Positions 55,317 to 63,205 of a stretch of DNA of 64,000 nt are shown piece by piece. The notes under the pieces were generated by a model, which worked only from the letters and a program-made list of their open reading frames with translations, was not told the DNA's origin and made no database searches. The number at the start of each line of letters is the position of its first letter. Within the stretch, counting starts at the first letter, position 1. This DNA is from Dyadobacter sp. CY323. GTDB lineage: Bacteria; Bacteroidota; Bacteroidia; Cytophagales; Spirosomataceae. The position numbers were made by a program, and so were the translations under genes. Location of the stretch: assembly GCF_021390245.1 (NCBI RefSeq), contig NZ_JAJUXH010000003.1, forward strand, positions 558,001-622,000, read 5' to 3'.

Positions 55317-55435
55317 TGTCTGGATAAAGCAATCGATGGCTCGTTGGGGCCGATCGCGGCTCCGGAGTGCGACTCGCGATCATATCCCAAAGGTCGTTGG
55401 TTCGAGCGGCAGGCGATCCTGTCCAGCTCCCGCTA
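55317..55435 (+). pseudogene. Degenerate duplicate of tRNA-fMet with two hairpin insertions
   Basis: Aligns to the initiator tRNA (159-bp offset at the 3' end) over its whole length. The 5' half has scattered substitutions, mostly transitions, that weaken the acceptor stem and remove the D-loop GG. A ~31-nt insert (55349-55379, arms GATCGCG/CGCGATC) replaces most of the anticodon-loop 5' side. A 15-nt insert (55407-55421, CAGG-CGAT-CCTG) lies in the T-loop. The anticodon and T stems still pair across both inserts. Probably a non-functional copy, but a structured non-tRNA RNA is possible because its terminator is intact. Confidence 0.75.
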
Positions 55436-55440
55436 CACAG

Positions 55441-55474
55441 AAAGGTCACTATCGAAAGTTAGTGGCCTTTTTTT
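55441..55474 (+). terminator. Duplicated tRNA terminator
   Basis: Exact copy of the terminator at 55282-55314, part of a 53-bp direct repeat (55262-55314 and 55421-55473), with a seven-T run. Should work as well as the first. Confidence 0.85.
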
Positions 55475-55536
55475 ATGTCTGAAAAATTATCTTATGTTTG
55501 AACATCTGGTTCAACATTCAACCGAAATGCTTATCT

Positions 55537-56952
55537 ATGATTAATTCTGCCTGGCTTAGGAGCCCGGACAATCGTCTGAAGCTGCTGGTTCTTGCTTTCG
55601 CAATCCTCCTTCTCCCATTTATTGCACTTTCATTCTTCACCTTCCCCACAACAGATGACTATTGTCACACACTGACGGTCAATGATATGGGTTACTGGGC
55701 TTACCAAAAACACTACTGGCTTACCTGGTCGGGGCGGTACATCGGCACACTGATATCTTCCACCCAGCCTCTGACTTACGGATCATACTTTGGTTACAAG
55801 CTTGCACCGGCAATCCTGATATTAATTTACGTTCATGCGTTCATCACGTTTGCGAAAGCAATTACGAATAATAGGTTTCCTGCCTGGCAAACTACATTAC
55901 TGGCCTTCCTCTTATTATTCGTTTTTATAGCTGAAATGCCGTCGGTCGCCGGCTACTTTTATTGGTATACTGGCTACTACTACACGATCGCTGACATTGG
56001 CACCCTTTATTTATTATCGTATTTCTTCCGGCATTATAATACGCTGAGCACAAGGGATATCGCATTGCTTTCAGTAGGAATTATCTTATTAGTTGGAATG
56101 AATGAATATACGCTCGTATGGCTGGTCATTCTTTCCGGTTCCTTGTTCTTTTTCAAAAGTATTATTGACAAAAAACTGCAATCCAGGCTGTTGATTTTAT
56201 GCCTAATTGCTTTGGCATTCGGTATTCTTTCTGTGACGGCACCGGGAAATGCAGCCAGGGCCGATTCGGGGCTTTACCCAACGCCATTAAAGTACAATTT
56301 GCTTTTTGCGATCAAAAATAGTTTTGTCTGGGAAATGCATAATTTCTCGAAAATGGCGCCTGCATTATGTGTACTGACGCTGGTCCTCATCCCATTTGCA
56401 TGTCAGCTTTATAATTCAAAAAAAGAAGGTGAGTTTGTTTTTCTTTCCGTTCACCCGGCGTTATCTCTGCTTGTTTTTGCAGGCTGTTTGTATCTGAGCT
56501 ATTTTCCGTCGTATTGGTCTATTGCTGAGCCACCTAATCTTCGCGGCCAATGCGTGATAAACTTCTGGACTTTGATAGGCTGGACATTTAATGTATTTGT
56601 TTTAACCTTTTATGCATTAAAAAAAGGGCTCATCACACCAGTTATAAACCTCGGTGCGCTGGGCTGGGTTGTGGGGCTTTACTTTCTTAGTCTTTATATG
56701 AGCAATTTCAATTACCGCTCGGCCTGGTCCGATTTGCTTACTGGCCGCGCAGCCCGATTTAACAAAGAAATGGTTGCCCGCACCGCACTCGTTCTCAATA
56801 CAAAAGAAGCGCAGGTAACCGTACCAAAACTTAAAAATGTCCCCTACACCATTCTGATTGCAGGAGAAGAGTGGGATCCGGCCTGGGCATCCATGGAAGT
56901 TAACAATGGATGTGCTGAGTGGTATTTTAAGAAAAAGTTTTTCTATAAATAA
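55537..56952 (+). CDS. Multi-pass membrane protein, DUF6056-like
   Basis: About 471 residues from ATG 55537; the frame opens at 55498 with a poor leader. Around eleven hydrophobic helices. The first loop carries FPTTDDYCHT, an acidic motif like that of GT-C glycosyltransferases, followed by YWLTWSGRYIG. It also contains a MNEYTLVWLVIL helix and ends in a soluble tail. It resembles uncharacterised DUF6056 proteins linked to surface glycans; this is from memory. It does not share a transcript with glycan genes here, lying between the tRNA locus and rpmH. Confidence 0.65.
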   Translation: MINSAWLRSPDNRLKLLVLAFAILLLPFIALSFFTFPTTDDYCHTLTVNDMGYWAYQKHYWLTWSGRYIGTLISSTQPLTYGSYFGYKLAPAILILIYVHAFITFAKAITNNRFPAWQTTLLAFLLLFVFIAEMPSVAGYFYWYTGYYYTIADIGTLYLLSYFFRHYNTLSTRDIALLSVGIILLVGMNEYTLVWLVILSGSLFFFKSIIDKKLQSRLLILCLIALAFGILSVTAPGNAARADSGLYPTPLKYNLLFAIKNSFVWEMHNFSKMAPALCVLTLVLIPFACQLYNSKKEGEFVFLSVHPALSLLVFAGCLYLSYFPSYWSIAEPPNLRGQCVINFWTLIGWTFNVFVLTFYALKKGLITPVINLGALGWVVGLYFLSLYMSNFNYRSAWSDLLTGRAARFNKEMVARTALVLNTKEAQVTVPKLKNVPYTILIAGEEWDPAWASMEVNNGCAEWYFKKKFFYK

Positions 56953-56960
56953 TTTTTGTC

Positions 56961-56968
56961 TACCTTTG
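56961..56968 (+). promoter_or_regulatory. Candidate -7 box for rpmH
   Basis: TACCTTTG matches TANNTTTG, about 54 bp before the rpmH ATG, within 10 bp of the preceding stop. The -33 region is only T-rich. Confidence 0.4.
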
Positions 56969-57021
56969 CAAGCCAAAATTAGAGATCGACAGAGATTATA
57001 TCGCAATAATTTGATACTGAG

Positions 57022-57180
57022 ATGAAACGTACCTTTCAACCATCGAATCGCAAGAGGAGAAATAAGCACGGATTCCGTGAAAGAATGTCAACAGCCAATG
57101 GTCGCAAAGTAGTTGCTGGCCGTCGCAAAAAAGGCCGTTGGAAATTAACAGTTTCTGACGAAAAACGTCACAAGCAATAA
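57022..57180 (+). CDS. rpmH: 50S ribosomal protein L34
   Basis: 52 residues, highly basic. Begins [19 protein letters not shown] and has the L34 signature [18 protein letters not shown], then a C-terminal extension of about ten residues ([11 protein letters not shown]) beyond the E. coli length. A structural protein of the large subunit. rnpA follows, as in most bacteria, but a terminator lies between. Confidence 0.97.
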   Translation: MKRTFQPSNRKRRNKHGFRERMSTANGRKVVAGRRKKGRWKLTVSDEKRHKQ

Positions 57181-57221
57181 TCCAGGTTTTAAGGTTTGTA
57201 GAGGACGCCTAGTCTTTCATA

Positions 57222-57263
57222 GTCTGATAAGTTCGAAATTCTCAAACTTATCAGACATTTTTT
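57222..57263 (+). terminator. Terminator or attenuator between rpmH and rnpA
   Basis: GTCTGATAAGTT and AACTTATCAGAC form a perfect 12-bp stem around an 11-base loop, then ATTTTTT. It would reduce rnpA expression relative to rpmH. Confidence 0.85.
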
Positions 57264-57274
57264 CTACAAGAAAC

Positions 57275-57691
57275 TTGAAACAAACATTTGGTAAAAATGA
57301 GCGTTTATGTAACCCCCGATTAATCGGACGGGTTTTTAAAAGAGGTAGCACGGAGGTCCACACGTTCTACCTTTTTCCTTTTCGGGTGTTGTACGTTTAC
57401 GAACTGCAAAACCCTCCCACACATCCCCAGGTGCTTTTTTCCATTCCCAAAAAGCAGTTCAAAAAGGCGGTTGACCGCAACCTGATCCGGCGACGTTGCA
57501 AAGAAGCTTATCGGCTGAATAAAGAAAATCTCCTTTCATTGCCGATTGATTCAAGACCTTCCTACATTGCTTTTTTATTTCTGGCAAAAGAAATAACTTC
57601 ATATGACGTTATTGAAACGGCAATGAAGCAGTTACTCAAACGACTTGAAAAGTTGCCCGCCTCTCATTCGAAAAATCAATCTAATTCCTGA
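57275..57691 (+). CDS. rnpA: Ribonuclease P protein component
   Basis: Protein subunit of RNase P, needed with the RNA for tRNA 5' maturation. 138 residues. Conserved KQTFGKNERLCNPRLIGRVF at the N-terminus and the RNR-like motif KKAVDRNLIRRRCKEAYR. The start is TTG at 57275: no in-frame ATG lies before the conserved KQTFGK. A separate rnpB gene is not in the window. The S41 peptidase gene follows after 6 bp. Confidence 0.93.
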   Translation: MKQTFGKNERLCNPRLIGRVFKRGSTEVHTFYLFPFRVLYVYELQNPPTHPQVLFSIPKKQFKKAVDRNLIRRRCKEAYRLNKENLLSLPIDSRPSYIAFLFLAKEITSYDVIETAMKQLLKRLEKLPASHSKNQSNS

Positions 57692-57697
57692 ACATAG

Positions 57698-59350
57698 ATG
57701 AAAAAGTATTTTCGCTCCATTTTGCTTGCTGCACCTGTTCTCGGCGGGCTGGCATTTTTCTCATTTCGTCAGGATGACCGTCTGTTCGAAATCGCCCGCA
57801 ACCTGGACATATATGCAACGCTTTTCAAGGAGTTGAATGCTTATTATGTGGATGAGATCAATCCTAATCTGCTCATCAAAACCAGCATTGACAACATGCT
57901 GCGTTCGCTGGATCCGTACACGGTTTACTACGCGGAAGATGACATTGAGGATTACATGACCATGACTACCGGAAAGTATAATGGCATTGGCGCGATCGTC
58001 AATTCCGCCGATGGGAAGCATACCGTTATGATGGTGTATGAAGAAACTCCTGCACAGAAAGCGGGGCTGCAACTGGGTGACGAAATCACAAAAATCAATG
58101 GAATTAATCTTTCTGATCGAGAAGACTTTGACACCGGGAAGTTGCTGAAAGGTCAGACGCAGACCAGCGTGACACTTACGGTAAAACGTTATGGTATTAC
58201 TAAACCACTCGACATTACCTTAAATCGTGATATCGTTAAGGTCACGAATGTACCTTACTATGGTATGCTCAACGAGTCTGTCGGATACATTGATCTTAAA
58301 GACTTTACAGCCACAGCTTCCCGGGAAGTTCGTAATGCATTTCAGGAGTTGAAAACAAAAGGAATGAAGTCAGTCGTTCTCGACCTCCGGGACAATCCGG
58401 GTGGATTGTTGAATATGGCGATTGAGATATCAAACATTTTTATCGCCAAAGGAGAAGAGATTGTTTCGACTAAAGGAAAAGTAAGTGAATGGAACAAAAC
58501 GTATACCGCGTACAATCCCGCTCTCGATACCGAAATACCGGTTATAGTACTGACAAACAATCGCAGTGCTTCTGCCGCAGAAATTGTTTCAGGGGTTATT
58601 CAGGATTATGATCGCGGCGTATTGATCGGTCAGCGTACATATGGGAAAGGTTTGGTGCAGACTACGCGGGATCTTTCTTTTAATACAAAAATGAAAATCA
58701 CCACTGCCAAATACTACATTCCCAGTGGCAGATGCATTCAGGCAATTGATTATAGCCACAGAAATGACGACGGAAGTGTTGGTAAAATCCCGGATTCGCT
58801 CATGACCGCATTTAAGACACATAATGGCAGACCTGTTTTCGATGGCGGTGGAATTTTACCCGATATTCTGACAGAAAAAGAGACTTACTCTCCATTAGCT
58901 ACGTCACTGGGACGCAACCGGCTTTTCTTTGACTTCGCGGTCAAATATCATTTCGAACATCCGACCATTAAGCCGGCAAAAGAATTCCATATAACAGATG
59001 CGGATTATGCTGCTTTTGTCAAATGGCTTGGTGACAAAGAATACGATTACACGACTCAGGTCGAACGTGACCTGAATGACCTTGAAGCTTCTGCAAAGAA
59101 AGAAAAATCGCTGGAAGTAATTGAAGATCAACTTAAAGCATTGAAATCAAAACTGACACACAGTAAGGATAACGATTTGCAGATTTTCAAACCTGAAATC
59201 AAAAAAATCCTGGAAGAAGAGATCATCAAACATTATTATCTTGAAAAAGGAATGCGGGAAGCTTCGTTCAATGAAGATCCCGAAGTAAAAGCTGCGATTG
59301 CGCTTTTTAAAGAACCGGCCAGGTACAACGAAATTCTGAAAAAGAAATAA
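57698..59350 (+). CDS. S41 family C-terminal processing peptidase (CtpA-like)
   Basis: 550 residues with an N-terminal signal/anchor (SILLAAPVLGGLAFFSF), a PDZ domain (ETPAQKAGLQLGDEITKING) and the S41 catalytic domain. Ser is in NRSASAAEIVSG, Lys in TYGKGLVQT, with the preceding VLDLRDNPGGLL. A coiled-coil-like charged C-terminal region (~455-510) follows. Cleaves periplasmic or outer-membrane-linked proteins, family knowledge. Directly after rnpA (6 bp), so co-transcribed, in the place that yidD/yidC occupies in many bacteria. Confidence 0.92.
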   Translation: MKKYFRSILLAAPVLGGLAFFSFRQDDRLFEIARNLDIYATLFKELNAYYVDEINPNLLIKTSIDNMLRSLDPYTVYYAEDDIEDYMTMTTGKYNGIGAIVNSADGKHTVMMVYEETPAQKAGLQLGDEITKINGINLSDREDFDTGKLLKGQTQTSVTLTVKRYGITKPLDITLNRDIVKVTNVPYYGMLNESVGYIDLKDFTATASREVRNAFQELKTKGMKSVVLDLRDNPGGLLNMAIEISNIFIAKGEEIVSTKGKVSEWNKTYTAYNPALDTEIPVIVLTNNRSASAAEIVSGVIQDYDRGVLIGQRTYGKGLVQTTRDLSFNTKMKITTAKYYIPSGRCIQAIDYSHRNDDGSVGKIPDSLMTAFKTHNGRPVFDGGGILPDILTEKETYSPLATSLGRNRLFFDFAVKYHFEHPTIKPAKEFHITDADYAAFVKWLGDKEYDYTTQVERDLNDLEASAKKEKSLEVIEDQLKALKSKLTHSKDNDLQIFKPEIKKILEEEIIKHYYLEKGMREASFNEDPEVKAAIALFKEPARYNEILKKK

Positions 59351-59356
59351 TTTTCC

Positions 59357-59384
59357 AGCCCGTCCCATTCGACGGGCTTTCGCT
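59357..59384 (+). terminator. Hairpin after the S41 peptidase
   Basis: AGCCCGTC and GACGGGCT arms with a 6-base loop; the downstream TTCGCTTTA is only moderately T-rich. It ends 3 bp before the tsaB ATG, so it may instead affect tsaB translation. Confidence 0.6.
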
Positions 59385-59386
59385 TT

Positions 59387-60079
59387 ATGCTCATAGTAAG
59401 TATTGATACATCCATTCGTGGCTGTTCCGTGGCTGTCCACGGAGACAAAGGCATTTTATCTTCGTATGACTTGCATACCGACAAATCATCGTCGTCGATG
59501 CTGACAACACTAGTCAAAAGCGCTGTTGAACAGGCGGGCTATCAACTTTCGGATCTGGATGCGGTCGCAGTTGCAAAAGGGCCTGGTTCTTATACCGGCT
59601 TGCGCGTAGGTGTTTCTACTGCGAAAGGACTTTGTTATGCGCTGGAAAAACCACTGATTGCCATCAATACATTAGAAGCGATGTCGCTGCAACTCAGCCC
59701 GATTTTTAAAAGGCATTTACTCTGCCCGATGATCGATGCGAGGCGAATGGAAGTTTATACAGCCGTTTTTGACGATCAGAATCAATTTGTTCAGCAAACC
59801 CAGGCAGTGATCTTAAATGAAGAATCGTTTGCTGATTTACTAAAAGATCATCCGATCGTTTTTTTTGGAGATGGTGCTGTTAAATGCAAATCGTTGCTGG
59901 GCAGTCACTCCAATGCGATTTTTTCCGAGGTTGACATCTACCCTTCGGCCCGGACCATCGGGGAACTGGCGAGATCTGCATTTAGCCGAAACGAGTTTGT
60001 GGATGTACCTACATTCGAGCCTTATTATCTTAAAGATTTTATGTCCCCGGCCCTGAAAAAGGCCCGCGTATTTGCGTAA
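59387..60079 (+). CDS. tsaB: tRNA threonylcarbamoyladenosine biosynthesis protein TsaB
   Basis: Partner of TsaD and TsaE in making t6A37 on ANN-decoding tRNAs. 230 residues. The actin-like ATPase-fold marks are MLIVSIDTSIRGCSVAV and the diagnostic AVAKGPGSYTGLRVGVSTAKGL, read in two parts, then INTLEAMS. The ATG at 59387 begins the conserved IVSIDTS. No tsaD is adjacent. Confidence 0.95.
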   Translation: MLIVSIDTSIRGCSVAVHGDKGILSSYDLHTDKSSSSMLTTLVKSAVEQAGYQLSDLDAVAVAKGPGSYTGLRVGVSTAKGLCYALEKPLIAINTLEAMSLQLSPIFKRHLLCPMIDARRMEVYTAVFDDQNQFVQQTQAVILNEESFADLLKDHPIVFFGDGAVKCKSLLGSHSNAIFSEVDIYPSARTIGELARSAFSRNEFVDVPTFEPYYLKDFMSPALKKARVFA

Positions 60080-60156
60080 AGAATTGCGTTTTCTTGATTC
60101 GTGATAAACAAAGCCGCCATTTTTCGTGTTAACCTTAATGCAAATCACATTTTAAA

Positions 60157-60690
60157 ATGGAAACTGAGGAAATTGTAAATAAGGTTGCGAACAGTGGCAT
60201 CGTTTCGCTGGATCTTGAAGAGCTTTATCCGGTGGGCGAGCGTATACTTTTTGATATAAAAGACAATTTGTGGCAAGGAATGATCCTGCGTGAGAAGGAT
60301 TTCAGGGAATTTCTCAAAACGCATGACTGGGCACAATATCAGGGTAAAAATGTCGCTGTTACCTGTACCGAAGATGCCATTATTCCTACCTGGGCATATA
60401 TGCTTCTGGCTGTTCAGCTTGAACCTTATGCTAATGTAATCGTTTTCGGAGATTTAAATGCTTTGGAAGACAAGCTCTTTGCGAATGCAATTACCCAAAT
60501 AACGATTGAAGAATTCCGCGGAAAACGCGTTGTCGTGAAAGGTTGCAGCAAAGTTCCTGTGCCCGTTTCGGCTTATATGGAAATCAGCCGGTTGCTCAAA
60601 CCCATTGTACAAAGCTTAATGTTCGGTGAACCGTGCAGTACAGTGCCGGTTTATAAGAAGCCCAAATCTTCTTCCATCTCAATCGACTGA
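60157..60690 (+). CDS. DUF2480 family protein
   Basis: 177 residues, a conserved Bacteroidota family of unknown function. Marks include SGIVSLDLEELYP at the N-terminus, FREFLKTHDWAQYQGKNVAV, and TEDAIIPTWAYMLLA. Conserved cysteines lie in CTED, GCSKV and PCSTV. Soluble, without signal peptide. Its last 40 bases overlap the 3' end of rnhB on the opposite strand. Confidence 0.85.
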   Translation: METEEIVNKVANSGIVSLDLEELYPVGERILFDIKDNLWQGMILREKDFREFLKTHDWAQYQGKNVAVTCTEDAIIPTWAYMLLAVQLEPYANVIVFGDLNALEDKLFANAITQITIEEFRGKRVVVKGCSKVPVPVSAYMEISRLLKPIVQSLMFGEPCSTVPVYKKPKSSSISID

Positions 60691-61277
60691 TCACAATCTT
60701 CTTTCAATAATCGGAATGTCATCCGGTGGTAGGAACACGGGCCATGTGTGCCTATTGCTTTGCGATGATGGATTGTCGGGTAGCCGACATTGTGGTCCCA
60801 GCCGTAATGTGGAAATAGGTTGGATAAGTTCGCCATTAGCTCATCCCGATAATTTTTAGCCAAAACCGATGCCGCCGCAATCGACAGGTAATGTGCATCA
60901 CCTTTGATAATGCAGGTGTGCGGGATCATCGGATAGGGCGTAAAACGGTTTCCGTCGACAAGCAAATGTTCCGGCTTCATCCGGAGCTTATCCACCGCCC
61001 GGTGCATGGCGAGAAAGCTGGCTTTCAGAATGTTAATTTTATCAATCTCCACATTATCCACCTCAGCCACGGCCCACGAAAGTGATTCGCGGATGATTTC
61101 TTTTTCAAGTTCCAGCCTTTGAACTTTTGTAAGTTGCTTTGAATCTGTGAGAAACGAATGCTTGTAATCGCGTGGCAAAATTACCGCTGCCGCCACGACA
61201 GGTCCGGCCAGACAACCTCTCCCTACCTCATCCAGGCCCGCCTCAATTACCTCAATATTATAATATGGTCTCAGCAT
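60651..61277 (-). CDS. rnhB: Ribonuclease HII
   Basis: Cleaves RNA of RNA-DNA hybrids and single ribonucleotides in DNA. 208 residues. Catalytic acidic residues are in AGLDEVGRGCLAGPVVAA (DEVGRG) and LVDGN, with KGDAHYLSIAAASVLAKNYRD, HYGWDHNVGYPT and GPCSYHR. Start ATG 61277 overlaps the preceding gene's TGA by one base (TGATG), so the two are translationally coupled. Its C-terminal coding end overlaps the convergent DUF2480 gene by 40 bases. Confidence 0.96.
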   Translation of the reverse strand: MLRPYYNIEVIEAGLDEVGRGCLAGPVVAAAVILPRDYKHSFLTDSKQLTKVQRLELEKEIIRESLSWAVAEVDNVEIDKINILKASFLAMHRAVDKLRMKPEHLLVDGNRFTPYPMIPHTCIIKGDAHYLSIAAASVLAKNYRDELMANLSNLFPHYGWDHNVGYPTIHHRKAIGTHGPCSYHRMTFRLLKEDCDQSIEMEEDLGFL

Positions 61278-62293
61278 CAATCTTCAAGAATATTGGCCAT
61301 AAAGGTGCTTTTGGTACCGATCGCCAGTAATAAAAACGTCACTGCCCAGTAGAGATAAACCCGGTAAAAATCTTTAATATCCCGGGAAAGTACATCTCTG
61401 GACTTCACTTTTTCCAGCTGGTCTATTTGTTTAAAAACACTTTCAAGCGCAGTATTATCCGTTGCACGAAAATACTTTCCATTACCCAAACCTGCAATAT
61501 TTTGCAACTCTCCTTCATCAATTAATGCACGTGCGAGAGTACTGTCGGTGCTGGCCGCCTTCTTAATCCGTCCGACAGAAATGGTATACACTTTTACCCC
61601 AAAAGCATTGGCAAGCTGGGCGGCTGTCGTCGGTCCCAGATTGCCCGAAGTGTTATCGCCATCACTGATCAATATCGCCACTTTACTCTCACCCTTTGTT
61701 TCTCTCATCCGGTTCACGGCCACTGCCAGCGCACTACCAATCGCCGTTCCCGCAGTCGGGATCATCTTTGCATTAATTTCATCAAGAAATCCATTGAGCA
61801 GCTCATAATCCGTAGTAAGCGGACAAAGCGAAACGGCTTCCCCCGCAAAAACGATCAGCCCGATGCGATCCTGAAAACGGCCTTTAATAAATTGTCTCGC
61901 TACTTTTTTTGCGGCCTCCAACCGGTTTGGGCTAAGATCCTTTTCTGTCATGGAATCAGAAATGTCCAAAAGAAGCATAATGTCAATTCCCTCGGAATAC
62001 TGGTCGGTACGCTCCGAGATGATCTGAGGCCGGGCCAATGCCATCAGGATCAGGCATAATGCGAGGCCGACACAGGCTGGCTGTACAAAACGCAAAAGGG
62101 TAAGCCATTGAACCGTATTGCTTTGCGGCGTATAGGTGATTGCCAGGCGCTGTTTGTGCTTTCGGTGCAATACCTTTCGGAGCAGGAAAAGCACGGGAAT
62201 AAATGGAATCAGATACAGAAAATAGGGATATACCCAGTCATAGGATCTCAGGACCTCGAAACCAAACCATCTGGGTGAAAACCAATTATCCAT
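61277..62293 (-). CDS. von Willebrand factor A domain protein, BatA-like
   Basis: 338 residues. An N-terminal pair of membrane helices (~20-45 and ~70-90) is followed by a VWA domain with the MIDAS motif LLDISDSMTE, the second metal loop around TAGTAIGSAL and the ISDGDNTSG third ligand region. A C-terminal helix lies at ~305-325. BatA proteins work with MoxR AAA ATPases in envelope stress or complex assembly, by family knowledge. The upstream order (DUF58, small membrane protein, VWA) fits the MoxR-Bat operon. Confidence 0.9.
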   Translation of the reverse strand: MDNWFSPRWFGFEVLRSYDWVYPYFLYLIPFIPVLFLLRKVLHRKHKQRLAITYTPQSNTVQWLTLLRFVQPACVGLALCLILMALARPQIISERTDQYSEGIDIMLLLDISDSMTEKDLSPNRLEAAKKVARQFIKGRFQDRIGLIVFAGEAVSLCPLTTDYELLNGFLDEINAKMIPTAGTAIGSALAVAVNRMRETKGESKVAILISDGDNTSGNLGPTTAAQLANAFGVKVYTISVGRIKKAASTDSTLARALIDEGELQNIAGLGNGKYFRATDNTALESVFKQIDQLEKVKSRDVLSRDIKDFYRVYLYWAVTFLLLAIGTKSTFMANILED

Positions 62294-62301
62294 GTGCTAT
62301 T

Positions 62302-63204
62302 TCAAATTTCCGGACTATCGAGGATAAATCTTCTCTTATTTCTGTAAATCCGTGTCGCCCCGGTTTTCAGTACTTCCAGATACACATCCATGTTACTGGA
62401 CTTTCCTTGTCCGTAAACAATGCTGTCCATGTTTTTCAATGCATCTGCCAAATCTTCATCCGGCATATTATCCATGATTTCACGAGTGGTATAGGTAGCA
62501 AAAGGTTTTTTTTCCAGCCTTTCCAGATAATTTTTCCAGACGATAATGGCCTTTTCAGCATCCTTGATATTGTTACGTTCCCGCGCATTCCGCATTAATC
62601 TGTTGAAGGAGCGCACATATTCCAAATGCCTTCTTTGTAATTTGATGAGCTGCCATTGTTTGTAAATATCCTGCCCAAAAACCCAGTAAATACTTCCCAC
62701 AACTCCGATAATCAGAGCCACTGATCCTATGAGGATCGAAAAGTTGAACTGCCTGCTTAAAGGTAGTAGCTGTGTTTCCGCAATGAGGACTGGGTCTTGC
62801 TGGGTACTTAGAAAATTGCTTTTAACTAAGAAAACAGAATCGGGAGACGTAAAAACCGCCGTGCAGTCTTTTTTAAAAAATACATAGACCGGCAGTTTCA
62901 GTGATTGTACCCGAGAAACATCAAAGGATGCCAACTGGTATACGGCGCTATCCAAACTGCCGCGTTCGTCGGTACTGGAAACGAAACTTCTTTGGGAGAT
63001 CAGCTCGAAAGGTGAAAAATTATAGGATGAGTCCGGAAAGAAGACTTCGGTCTCGGGCTTATGCCGGATGCTGAGTGAAAAATAAACCGGTTTACCTACC
63101 TCAATACTATCTGCCAGAAAAACGCCGGTAGGTTTGATACCCTGACCGAATGCATTGCCGGCCAACAGCGTGATTAAAATAAGCAAACGTTTTACGATAT
63201 CCAT
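62302..63204 (-). CDS. Membrane protein of the DUF58/BatA operon
   Basis: About 300 residues from ATG 63204; the frame opens at 63297 but would overlap the DUF58 gene. Signal peptide (LLILITLLAGNAFG), a periplasmic beta-rich domain (~20-160), one membrane helix (~FSILIGSVALIIGVVGSIYW) and a basic helical cytoplasmic tail with QLIKLQRRHLEYVRSFN. No named family is recognised with certainty. It starts 1 bp after the DUF58 stop and ends 8 bp before the BatA gene, so the three genes form one operon. It may be the DUF4381-like component. Confidence 0.7.
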   Translation of the reverse strand: MDIVKRLLILITLLAGNAFGQGIKPTGVFLADSIEVGKPVYFSLSIRHKPETEVFFPDSSYNFSPFELISQRSFVSSTDERGSLDSAVYQLASFDVSRVQSLKLPVYVFFKKDCTAVFTSPDSVFLVKSNFLSTQQDPVLIAETQLLPLSRQFNFSILIGSVALIIGVVGSIYWVFGQDIYKQWQLIKLQRRHLEYVRSFNRLMRNARERNNIKDAEKAIIVWKNYLERLEKKPFATYTTREIMDNMPDEDLADALKNMDSIVYGQGKSSNMDVYLEVLKTGATRIYRNKRRFILDSPEI

Positions 63205-63205
63205 T

